A DNA stretch of 64,000 nt from Leptospira sp. B5-022 (GTDB taxonomy: Bacteria > Spirochaetota > Leptospiria > Leptospirales > Leptospiraceae): contig NZ_ANIJ01000025.1 of assembly GCF_000347035.1 (NCBI RefSeq), positions 193,828 through 257,827 on the forward strand. Reading direction: 5' to 3'. The notes under the pieces were generated by a model. The model saw only the letters and a list, made by a program, of their open reading frames with translations. It had not been told where the DNA came from and searched no databases. Shown piece after piece: positions 55,889 through 64,000 of the stretch (positions within the stretch are counted from its first letter, which is position 1; each line of letters starts with the position of its first letter). Made by a program: the position numbers and the translations under genes.

Positions 55889-58800
55889 ATGCGAATCATC
55901 TCAGCTCTAGCTATGCCAAAATCTTTGTTCTCTTTTAAAAAAAAGGGATATTTTCCTTTCATTCATTCAAAAGGTAAATCCTATTTCGGATTAGTTCTAG
56001 CTTGTATGCTCGCGTTAGGCGCTTTTTGGAGTGCTCCGAAAGAATCCGGGGTTCCATTTCCTTTGCCGGAAGTCCAGGTTGCCCCGGATGGAAGGGCGGT
56101 GACTTCTATCGGGATCCCTGTTCCACCCGGACCGGCAAAATTTGTACCTTCTATTTCACTCTCTTATGATTCTCAAATGGGCAATGGATTTTTAGGAATG
56201 GGTTGGAGTTTAGGCGGATTCGGGCAGATCAAAAGGGATTCTACCTTTGGATCCTTTACCTATACCTCTGCGGATCATTTTATTTCCACAGAAGATGGAG
56301 AATTAGAGGCATTAACCGTATCACAAGGCGGGGGCTATCACGCTAAAAGAGAAACATTTAGAAAATACACACCCATTGCAGGATGTGGTGATGTATGCTC
56401 CTGGTCCGTCAAAGAAGGGAACGGTACTACCAGTTATTACGGAGAACTTAACGGAACTTCCGCCTATAATTCTAGAGTTGTGAACGCGTCCAACCAGGCA
56501 AATGTATGGGGCCTCAACAGGATCGTAGATAAAAATGGAAATACGATCGAAATCTTATATCATCCCCAATCCCAAACGGACGGAGTACTTTATCCTCAAT
56601 ACATAAGGTATAATGGAGGCGCTTCCGAAATCGAATTTGTATGGATAGCTCGTGCAGACTGGGTACGATCCTGGATTGGAGGATCTAGTGTAACCCAAAC
56701 AAGGCTTTTAGATGAGATAATAACAAGATTCCAAAGTTCGGAAACGGATTCTTGGGAGTTTAGTTATGGAACGGATGCGAGCAATCGTAGGATTTTAACT
56801 AGTATAGAACGAGATAAATTCGCCCCACTTACATTGACGTATAATATGGGAACTCTGGATCTCTCCCAAACCCCTGCCGTTGTACAAAGATCAAGCGCTA
56901 TCCCAATCAATGCAAAATTAAAATATTCCGATTTAGGTGCCTGTCTTTCACATTTTACCACCTGCGCAATGACAATGTTTGGAGCTAATCCTGTCGCCGC
57001 GATCATGTGTGCGTTAGGGCATATACAGCTTGGAAACGATTGTGCAGATGGAATTTCCTCTAATATAGGATTTTTCGGAGATGTGAATGGAGATAAGGTC
57101 CTGGACTATATCCGGATCGTAACGGAAGATTTTGAAAGACCTTACATAGGTATAGGTGGGATTGCAATAGATAATACGATGTTAGAATACCGTACTGCAG
57201 CCCTACAGGTAAATTTTGGGAAAAAAGACAGCTCAGGAATTACCAGTTTAGATACTGCCGAACATACAATTTTAAAAACCACGCCATTCCGATTTACGGA
57301 TGGGACCCAGGCCTTCCCAGCAGATGTAGACGGCAATGGAATGGCGGATATCGTATTTATCGAAGACTATGGATCTAAACTAAAAGTATATTTGTCCACA
57401 GGTACAGGATTTAGCGTACAAGAAACAAACGTAACCTCCACCAATCCAAAACCTGCAGGAGGAGGAGCGATTATTAAATATCTATCTCCGGACAGAAGAA
57501 CCTACAATCATCTTGCGGATCTGAACGGGGATGGTCGTACCGATTTTATCCAATACAATCCTGCCGATTCAAAAACTTATGTTTATTATTCTACTGGAAC
57601 CGGTTTTGACGGAGGAAGAGCAATTACGGGGATTACGGATTACGGAGTCACTAACCAGATGTTTGTAGATTTGGACGGAAACGGGATCCCTGATTTTATA
57701 ACCTATGATCGGATAGATAACGATACTGCACGAAGGATGGTATATACATTATTCGGAGAAAACCAAACCGTATTGTATAACGGTAGCCTTACCTTAGGAA
57801 CGGAAGGTAAGTTCGATAATTTCTACTTCTCCGATCTGAATTCCGACGGCCTCCAGGATTTAGCCGTTGTTCTTCCTCTGGGAGATATTAATACCTCCAC
57901 AAAGGGAACATTAAAAACTTATTATTTTGATAGTAAAGAATTCGGAAATCCGCAGGTCTTTCCGCTATATGATCTAAGATACAAAGAAGATACAAATAAA
58001 TTTAAATCGGCAGTAGTTGCAGATCCTTACGAATTGGACTTACGCAGGGATGTGGGTCCGGGAGACGTTCTGTATCTTTCAGGAGGTCGATTAGAATTAT
58101 TATTTCATGATAATGCTTCTTCCTATGATATCGATCTTTTCCTTTCTCTTGAAAATCCGGATCCGCCCACTGATGCGGAGGGGAATCCCATACCGATGCA
58201 AGGAGTGGGTCAATATGATGCCGAGTCGATCCTTAGAGATATAGATAAGGATGGTGCGAATGATACACTTTGGGTGCGAGTATTCGTAGATGGAGACGCT
58301 ATTACGGATATTACCCTAATGATCAAATATTCCACAGGACCTTCCGAACCGGTAGCTTACGATCTAGACTGGGGAAAATTACAATCGTATGCTTCTATGG
58401 ATCCGAACGCTGCGAATTGGCCGGCACTTAGCCAGTCTACTTACGACTCTTGGAGAATGGGAATTTTCTTCGCTGATTATAACGGTGACGGAAGAAACGA
58501 CACAATCTGGTGCGACGGTTCTAATATTCGTGTAGCTTATTCTAAACCGAATGGGACGGGAGGACTTTCCTTTGCACAATACGGAGATATTTCCCCAATT
58601 CCTTCTTCGTTCCTGAACCAAGCTGCGGATTTAAACGGAGACACAAGAGCTGATTTGATCTCGATAGAATCTGCCTTAGCGCTCTTGGAATATCCGGCGA
58701 ACCTCACACATATCAGAAGTAATGTTCCGTTCGCAGGAACCGGAAATATTACATTCACAAATACACCCGTCTCCCTTCCTGCGGGGACCCTAGCTTCGAT

Positions 58801-61800
58801 TTCCACGTCCAAGGGAACTAGAGTGGATATCACATACGATTGGGAAGCAAAACTTCCGGAAACGAAGATCGCTAGTTCGGTTTTCCCATCCATTGCCTTC
58901 CCCGTACCTAAATATGTAACAACAAAAGTGCTGCAGACATTCCCTAATGCGAGTCAATCCAGTACAGAGTTTACCTATAACCAACACAGATTTTACAACG
59001 GAACCAGAAACGTTAGACGTGACCTTGGATATTCGAGCGTAAAACAAGTAAATAAGCTTGGAAATCTAATTATCAACGGAAAAGAAGACTTTTATTTCCA
59101 AGGAGTCGATTTTTACACGGATGGACTTGTTTCCAGAACAGTGGAATCTTCCAGAGGACAAACAGTAAGAGATACCACTTATACTTGTACTTCAAATCTT
59201 TCTTTCTTCTCTACTAATTTCGGAAGATGTACGGATTCCGTATCAACCGTGTACGTAAACGGAAGCCCTCATTTTACTATTACCGGATCCATTATATACG
59301 ATCCATATGGAAACGTAAGACAAAGAACTACCACATTGCCTGGTTATACTCTTACAGAAGATATCCAATACTTAAACGATAACCTTCTTTGGAATCTCGG
59401 AATGGAGATCGTTTTCACTAGAAGAGTAAACGGAGTAAAAGTGGAAGATCGGGCCCTCACATACGTGGATAATAAGAATATAAGCTCAATCCAAACCTTT
59501 CCGGGAACTACTGAAGCAAACTACGCCGCATATTTCTATGATACTTACGGAAATGTAATAGAGACCAGAGACGGATTCAATCGAAGTACTTTTTACGAGT
59601 ATGATACTGCTTCCAATAGTTATTTGATCAAAGCGACAAATCCACTTCTTCATGTCACCGAATACGTCTATGATATTCCGAAGGGACTTCTCCTGGAGGA
59701 AAAAACTCCGAATGGACAATCAGTAGTCCGAGAATACGACGATTTTGGAAGGATGGTTCAGATCATCCAACCGGGTGAGACGGAAGATTGGACAGAAAGA
59801 TATTTATATGAAGGAACCGGAGGACTGAATCCTACTTTGACCCGAGTCGTAAAAGACAGTGTGAACGGAGAAGTACAGACCAAACAATATTTCGATTCTA
59901 TGGGAAGAGTAATACGCGAAGAGACGACTCTAGCTCAAGGAAAAATTCTCGCAAGTTTAACGGAATACGATGCTTATGGTGCAGTAAAAAGAAAATCTTC
60001 TCCCTATCTGCAAGGTCTCACTAGTCCCATCTACTCGGAATATACGTATGACGCGAACGGAAATTTGATCAAAATCACGAATCCGGAGGGTACTTATTCC
60101 GAAATCACCGCAGTACCTGACGGGAGTAATGGAAATCTAACGACTACGAATACTATGTTCTCCGCCGCAGGAGTGCAGGTTTCCACCGCCACAGTGGTAA
60201 CTGATTCGAGTAAGAGGATACTTTCTAAGAATTCGAACGGGCTTTTGACAAGTTACGGTTACGATTCTGCAGGAAGACAAAATCGTATCACGGACCCGGC
60301 CGGTAATCTATCCACGCTTACCTTCTATCCTTCCGGAAGACGAAGAACGTTTACGGACCAAAATTCGGGCACTACGAATTATGAATATGATACTGTTGGA
60401 AATGTTACTAGAGTTAGAACAGCTTCTGGAAAAAATATAGATCGTACTTACGATGCATTGAATCGACTTTTAACCGTTACCGGGGGAGTCGGAACAAATA
60501 TCAGCTATACTTACGATTTGGGAACAAACGGAATCGGGAGACTTTCCAATGTAGTCGACCCTACCGGAAGTACTGCATTCGAATATTCCGAATCGGGTGA
60601 TATCGTACGAACCACGAAGACGGTGGACTCTCTTACTTTCGTATTAGAAAGAGAATATGATAATCTTCACAGGCCTGTTTCCACTCGTTACCCGGATGGT
60701 TCCATTGTTCGGAATAAGTATGAGCTCGGTGGATATTTATCCCAAGTGGCAATGGATGTTCCGGACTGGAGCAGTTTAAATCACCCGGTAGTTTCCTATG
60801 TGGGACCTGGGTTCAGTTCCGATGGAAATTTAGTAGTAACAAGAACGACCGGAAACGGAGTAATCACCGAAATTTCGGTAGATCCTGTCCATCTCAGAAC
60901 TTCGGGATATAAAACTACTCTAAAAAACGGCACAGTTCGCCAATCCGTTAAAGTAAACTACGACGATATCGGAAATATTACAAAAATTGAAAACTTGGCC
61001 TTCCCATCCGAAACCCAAGATTTCACATACGATACTAATCACAGACTTATTTCCGCTACCGGAAGTTTTGGAACGGAAAATTATACTTACGATCCTTCCG
61101 GAAACATGACCGCAAAAGCGGATAAAACATTATCTTACTCCGATGCGAACCATGTAAACGCAGTCACTTCGGTCACTTCCCCTTCACTTGGAACTATGAC
61201 GTACTCCTACGACACGGACGGAAACATGGTGTCAAGAAACGGGGATACTCTTATCTACGATGCGTATGGAACCTTAAAAGAGGTACAAACCTATGGAGGT
61301 CAGAATTATAAGATGTATACTGACTTCACGGGAGCTCGTGTTAAAAAAAGAAGCGAAAACGACAATGTGGATATATATACGGTATTCGGGATCTATGAAT
61401 TACAGAGAGTCCCAAGCCAACCGGATAAACATACTCTTTATATACATGGAGCGAAAGGAGAAACTGTTTCACAGCTAACTCGCACGGATGCGGTACTTGT
61501 AGCCGCAAGCGAACCTGACACCGGCATGTTATACGCCATTCTCCCATTTTTGAAAAATGGAGGAGCTGTACTTAAGATTGGAACGATGGAAACCATTGCA
61601 GTTTTATTCTCCCCTGAAATGTGGACAAAGGTATGTATGGGAAGTCTAGGAATCATCCTCCTAGGTTGGACCTTATTTACTATTTTCCAAAAAGTATCCA
61701 TACGAGAGGAAAACTCTTGGGCATTACCATTCGCTCCAATCCTTGTTACTGCGATACTCATCCAAAGCGGTTGCGGAATTATACCTACCGGAGGATCAGG

Positions 61801-63202
61801 GACAGCTCCTTGGGTTGCGGGAGCCGCTGCAATTGCGGCTGATGTACCAAGTGTAAATTCGCCAAATCCGACTGCACCCGGAGGATTTACAAACGTTCCT
61901 GTACCAGGCATGTATTTCTATCACGCGGACCAATTGGGAAGTTTAACGATGCTCACTGACGGAGCAGGGCTTGCTGCGAGCGGTGGGGAAATGCCTGGAA
62001 CAAGTAATATTAAATACAAACCGTACGGTGAAATTGATAGAGCGAACTCGGCTGGACCGGATATATCCGCTAGAAAATATGCGGGGCAACTAGAGGACCG
62101 AGAGACGGGTCTCTATTTCTCAGGCGCAAGATATTACGATCCGGAAACAGGAAGATTCTTACAAGCGGATAGTCAACTGAATCCGGAAACGATGGGACTC
62201 AACCGTTACATGTACGTGAACGGGAACCCAATCTCCTTCCGAGATCCAGGCGGGCATAACGCAATAGTAGCCGCATTCAATGATCTATGTGCTGCCATTT
62301 TCGGAAGCACAAAAGGTGCTCAACTTGCATTCCAATACTACGTGCAACAATCCAATGATCCTGTTCTGAAGATCCTTGCAGGTTTCTATCAAAAAGTAGA
62401 AGAAAAAAGAATGATCCGCAGAATGAGAGACACGCAGATATTTAAGACGGTAGTTGCAGCGGTTGTGGCTGTGGCTTTAATCGTAGCGACATGGGGAGCA
62501 GCAACTCCTGCTGTCGTTACAGCTGAAGGAGTCGTCACAGGGGGTTCATTGCTTGGAAATGGACTCGCCTCGATTGGATTATCTTCAGGTTGGACTTCAG
62601 GAATCGTTTCTTTTGCAGCCAACCTAGGGGCGTCTGCGGCTGGGTACGCTATTGGGTCCTCTGCAGGATATATTGTAGGGGGATATACTGGAACTGGAGG
62701 ACGTTGGAATGAATCTACAGCCATTCGAGGAGCACAGCTTGGGGGAGGAATTGGATCTGCAATTACACCATTCGCAGCAGGGAAGCTCGGATTGGAGTTT
62801 ATGCCAAAAGGTTTATCAAATTCCACTGAATTCAAATCGAGCAATTTTGAATATTTTGAACAATCGTTAGGAAAATTCGGCTACGGAATGGATGCAACAA
62901 TTTCCGGTGGAATGAATGCTGGAAGGTTTTTAGGAAGAACGTTCGGAGAATTTGCCACCAAGTCTGCATTAAATTGGGCGGCAACAACTCTTCTCGGAGG
63001 ATTTGTAAATTTTACATGGAGCAACTGGGACTTTAGTGGGTACAATTTAAAAGAATCCATGAATCGTAGAAACTCAGAACCTGAATTTATGGCGAGCGGC
63101 TTTTTTAAAGTAAGCGGGGATGCTTGGGGGGCAATTGGATCAGGAATTTACGCCGGAACCGGTTTCAATGAAGTTTTGAATTCATTCTTTTATGGTTTGT
63201 AA
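55889..63202 (+). CDS. SpvB/FG-GAP/RHS-repeat giant protein, polymorphic-toxin-like
   Basis: A 2437-residue protein. It has an N-terminal membrane segment (about 34-50), an SpvB/TcB-like domain (SLSYDSQMGNGFLGMGWSLGG), eight DxDxDG-type calcium-binding repeats of FG-GAP/VCBS type between about 398 and 925, and RHS YD repeats from about 1216 to 1850. A hydrophobic insert (about 1865-2008) with two helices and a lipobox-like SGCG follows, then the RHS core (HADQLGSLTMLTD...GARYYDPETGRFLQAD) ending at DPGGHN (Asp2119). The ~310-residue tip is hydrophobic and Gly-rich near 2185-2260. It resembles Tc/RHS toxins that carry a C-terminal effector in a shell. The effector activity is unknown. Confidence 0.82.
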   Translation: MRIISALAMPKSLFSFKKKGYFPFIHSKGKSYFGLVLACMLALGAFWSAPKESGVPFPLPEVQVAPDGRAVTSIGIPVPPGPAKFVPSISLSYDSQMGNGFLGMGWSLGGFGQIKRDSTFGSFTYTSADHFISTEDGELEALTVSQGGGYHAKRETFRKYTPIAGCGDVCSWSVKEGNGTTSYYGELNGTSAYNSRVVNASNQANVWGLNRIVDKNGNTIEILYHPQSQTDGVLYPQYIRYNGGASEIEFVWIARADWVRSWIGGSSVTQTRLLDEIITRFQSSETDSWEFSYGTDASNRRILTSIERDKFAPLTLTYNMGTLDLSQTPAVVQRSSAIPINAKLKYSDLGACLSHFTTCAMTMFGANPVAAIMCALGHIQLGNDCADGISSNIGFFGDVNGDKVLDYIRIVTEDFERPYIGIGGIAIDNTMLEYRTAALQVNFGKKDSSGITSLDTAEHTILKTTPFRFTDGTQAFPADVDGNGMADIVFIEDYGSKLKVYLSTGTGFSVQETNVTSTNPKPAGGGAIIKYLSPDRRTYNHLADLNGDGRTDFIQYNPADSKTYVYYSTGTGFDGGRAITGITDYGVTNQMFVDLDGNGIPDFITYDRIDNDTARRMVYTLFGENQTVLYNGSLTLGTEGKFDNFYFSDLNSDGLQDLAVVLPLGDINTSTKGTLKTYYFDSKEFGNPQVFPLYDLRYKEDTNKFKSAVVADPYELDLRRDVGPGDVLYLSGGRLELLFHDNASSYDIDLFLSLENPDPPTDAEGNPIPMQGVGQYDAESILRDIDKDGANDTLWVRVFVDGDAITDITLMIKYSTGPSEPVAYDLDWGKLQSYASMDPNAANWPALSQSTYDSWRMGIFFADYNGDGRNDTIWCDGSNIRVAYSKPNGTGGLSFAQYGDISPIPSSFLNQAADLNGDTRADLISIESALALLEYPANLTHIRSNVPFAGTGNITFTNTPVSLPAGTLASISTSKGTRVDITYDWEAKLPETKIASSVFPSIAFPVPKYVTTKVLQTFPNASQSSTEFTYNQHRFYNGTRNVRRDLGYSSVKQVNKLGNLIINGKEDFYFQGVDFYTDGLVSRTVESSRGQTVRDTTYTCTSNLSFFSTNFGRCTDSVSTVYVNGSPHFTITGSIIYDPYGNVRQRTTTLPGYTLTEDIQYLNDNLLWNLGMEIVFTRRVNGVKVEDRALTYVDNKNISSIQTFPGTTEANYAAYFYDTYGNVIETRDGFNRSTFYEYDTASNSYLIKATNPLLHVTEYVYDIPKGLLLEEKTPNGQSVVREYDDFGRMVQIIQPGETEDWTERYLYEGTGGLNPTLTRVVKDSVNGEVQTKQYFDSMGRVIREETTLAQGKILASLTEYDAYGAVKRKSSPYLQGLTSPIYSEYTYDANGNLIKITNPEGTYSEITAVPDGSNGNLTTTNTMFSAAGVQVSTATVVTDSSKRILSKNSNGLLTSYGYDSAGRQNRITDPAGNLSTLTFYPSGRRRTFTDQNSGTTNYEYDTVGNVTRVRTASGKNIDRTYDALNRLLTVTGGVGTNISYTYDLGTNGIGRLSNVVDPTGSTAFEYSESGDIVRTTKTVDSLTFVLEREYDNLHRPVSTRYPDGSIVRNKYELGGYLSQVAMDVPDWSSLNHPVVSYVGPGFSSDGNLVVTRTTGNGVITEISVDPVHLRTSGYKTTLKNGTVRQSVKVNYDDIGNITKIENLAFPSETQDFTYDTNHRLISATGSFGTENYTYDPSGNMTAKADKTLSYSDANHVNAVTSVTSPSLGTMTYSYDTDGNMVSRNGDTLIYDAYGTLKEVQTYGGQNYKMYTDFTGARVKKRSENDNVDIYTVFGIYELQRVPSQPDKHTLYIHGAKGETVSQLTRTDAVLVAASEPDTGMLYAILPFLKNGGAVLKIGTMETIAVLFSPEMWTKVCMGSLGIILLGWTLFTIFQKVSIREENSWALPFAPILVTAILIQSGCGIIPTGGSGTAPWVAGAAAIAADVPSVNSPNPTAPGGFTNVPVPGMYFYHADQLGSLTMLTDGAGLAASGGEMPGTSNIKYKPYGEIDRANSAGPDISARKYAGQLEDRETGLYFSGARYYDPETGRFLQADSQLNPETMGLNRYMYVNGNPISFRDPGGHNAIVAAFNDLCAAIFGSTKGAQLAFQYYVQQSNDPVLKILAGFYQKVEEKRMIRRMRDTQIFKTVVAAVVAVALIVATWGAATPAVVTAEGVVTGGSLLGNGLASIGLSSGWTSGIVSFAANLGASAAGYAIGSSAGYIVGGYTGTGGRWNESTAIRGAQLGGGIGSAITPFAAGKLGLEFMPKGLSNSTEFKSSNFEYFEQSLGKFGYGMDATISGGMNAGRFLGRTFGEFATKSALNWAATTLLGGFVNFTWSNWDFSGYNLKESMNRRNSEPEFMASGFFKVSGDAWGAIGSGIYAGTGFNEVLNSFFYGL
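63050..63147 (+). repeat. First copy of a 98-base direct repeat (RHS tip)
   Basis: This stretch near the 3' end of the RHS gene recurs at 63903-64000 with about three differences over 98 bases; it encodes KESMNRRNSEPEFMASGFFK and the following SGDAWGAIGSGI. The copy spacing is 853 bases, with the lipoprotein gene between. Confidence 0.95.
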
Positions 63203-63219
63203 AACAGTTGGAAGTTAAC

Positions 63220-63900
63220 ATGAAATTTCATTCGAAACAAAGTTTAATTTTAGCTAATATATTTATGGTAGTCTTTCTCGGGACTACAGATTGTTCTTCT
63301 AGAATTTCACTTGTATACAATCGCCTCCCCAAAATGGACTCCTCTTCGGAACACGGAAGACTTGAAATTTCGTTAGAAAATAAAGAAAGGAATAAAGTAA
63401 AGTCTATTTACATTTGGTATTTTGCCCTATTCGATAAGGAAATTGTTGAAGTCGCAGCAAACAAAGTAAAAAATATTCAAACTCATGAAGGCAACCTTTA
63501 TACAGGTTTGCCTTACGAAATAAAACTCCCAACTGGTGAATACTATGCTCGACTTGAAGCTTTAGACGTTCCAGCAGAAGACCACGATTTAACGTTTCCG
63601 TTCAGTGCGCTTTTTGGTTATTATCTTGATTTGAAAAAAGAGCAGAAGATAGCAATTGAATCAAATTATTCTACCTCTAATTGCTCTATTGATAAGAAAT
63701 TTCTGCATCAATGCAGCAAAATCATAATCAAGAAAGATACGATAACAAAAATAATCATCCGAGTCCAAAAAGAAGTTCCGATTAAAACTGAATTAGGTAT
63801 GGGAGTTATGAATACGACCCAACTCCCAATCCCCTACCCTCGTGCTGTCTATATACAAGAATCCCCTGAAGTCCTCATAGAAGTGCAAAATCCGAAATGA
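63220..63900 (+). CDS. Lipoprotein between the RHS gene and the orphan tip (possible immunity protein)
   Basis: The frame opens at a TTG at 63208, but the ATG at 63220 with GGAAG 8 bases upstream is the better start, giving 226 residues. A lipoprotein signal ends in TDC (Cys about 25). Mature part: mixed beta strands (RLEISLENKERNKVKSIYIWYFALF, YEIKLPTGEYYARLEALDVP), an internal Cys pair (about 149 and 161), and a polar tail. It resembles nothing I know. Its place 17 bases after the RHS gene, and its ATGA overlap with the orphan tip, suggests it works with the tip, e.g. as immunity; this is inference from context. Confidence 0.65.
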   Translation: MKFHSKQSLILANIFMVVFLGTTDCSSRISLVYNRLPKMDSSSEHGRLEISLENKERNKVKSIYIWYFALFDKEIVEVAANKVKNIQTHEGNLYTGLPYEIKLPTGEYYARLEALDVPAEDHDLTFPFSALFGYYLDLKKEQKIAIESNYSTSNCSIDKKFLHQCSKIIIKKDTITKIIIRVQKEVPIKTELGMGVMNTTQLPIPYPRAVYIQESPEVLIEVQNPK

Positions 63901-64000
63901 AGAAAGAATCCATGAATCGTAGAAACTCAGAACCTGAATTTATGGCGAGCGGCTTTTTTAAAGGAAGCGGGGATGCTTGGGGGGCAATTGGAACTGGAAT
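63897..64000 (+). CDS. Orphan RHS C-terminal tip (partial, runs off window)
   Basis: ATG at 63897 overlaps the lipoprotein stop (ATGA). The frame reads MKKESMNRRNSEPEFMASGFF and continues KGSGDAWGAIGTGI to the window edge, nearly the same as the RHS protein's last 60-27 residues but with the start Lys-Lys and changes Val to Gly and Ser to Thr. It would give a free-standing version of the RHS tip. The rest of the gene lies outside the window, so its full nature is unknown. Confidence 0.7.
   Translation, partial: MKKESMNRRNSEPEFMASGFFKGSGDAWGAIGTG
63903..64000 (+). repeat. Second copy of the 98-base direct repeat
   Basis: Same as 63050-63147 except for about three base changes, and cut by the window edge, so the true repeat may be longer. 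It begins 6 bases after the start codon of the orphan tip gene. Confidence 0.95.

Noticed and set aside
63897..64000. Duplicated RHS tip as an assembly artefact
   Set aside because: The copies differ by several bases and the second is linked in frame to an overlapping upstream gene, so an artefact is unlikely, although long reads would settle it.

Overview
The window is a chromosomal segment of a Leptospira species. The first gene, cut by the left edge, matches the start of the outer-membrane lipoprotein LipL41. A 1929-residue Ig-repeat protein has the lipobox region and layout of LigB. Many other genes encode lipoproteins with spirochaete-style lipoboxes. A vitamin-K-carboxylase-like HTTM protein and a spirochaete-type EF-G fit as well. 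The base composition looks richer in G+C than L. interrogans (judged by eye, not counted), so an intermediate (P2-type) species is a reasonable guess, not a result.

Layout. 1-6.8 kb: lipL41 (partial), nadA-ispF, rimI, DoxX, a TPR lipoprotein, dprA and the HTTM carboxylase-like gene. 7.3-14.3 kb: a LigB-like adhesin with 12 Ig-like domains, followed in overlapping frames by three small lipoproteins, two of them resembling phage lambda Bor. 14.3-23.2 kb: a UPF0316 membrane protein, a SET-domain methyltransferase, a Rnk/GreA-C-type protein, a SulP-carbonic anhydrase fusion, MsrA, a palindromic repeat element, a PAS-LuxR regulator, a GST and a radical SAM protein. 23.3-28.2 kb: a small-molecule/stress island of short enzyme-like genes with two ArsR-AHSA1 modules, each with a palindromic candidate operator. 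28.2-40 kb: a class III cyclase, a secreted lipase-like protein, DedA, an SPFH lipoprotein, a small UvrD-type helicase, a fatty acid desaturase and a tandem pair of metal-dependent hydrolases. 40-54 kb: tRNA-Val, a HEAT-repeat protein, a PhaR-like regulator, thiol-disulfide proteins, a UbiA-type prenyltransferase, a DUF4177-like microprotein, KtrB, EF-G, a degenerate LysM/M23 protein, an amidohydrolase and two cyclic-nucleotide-binding proteins. 54-64 kb: tRNA-Arg lying 7 bases before prmC, then an SpvB/FG-GAP/RHS giant protein with a downstream lipoprotein and a second copy of the RHS C-terminal tip.

How the genes work together. The two surface loci stand out. The ligB-like operon joins an adhesin to Bor-like lipoproteins, which suggests a serum-resistance or host-interaction unit. 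The RHS locus has the layout of a polymorphic toxin: a long RHS shell, a variable tip, a candidate immunity lipoprotein, then an orphan tip in an overlapping frame, with a ~98-base direct repeat that could allow tip exchange. The cyclase and the two CRP-type domain proteins point to cAMP signalling. The rest is mainly housekeeping, envelope and redox functions.
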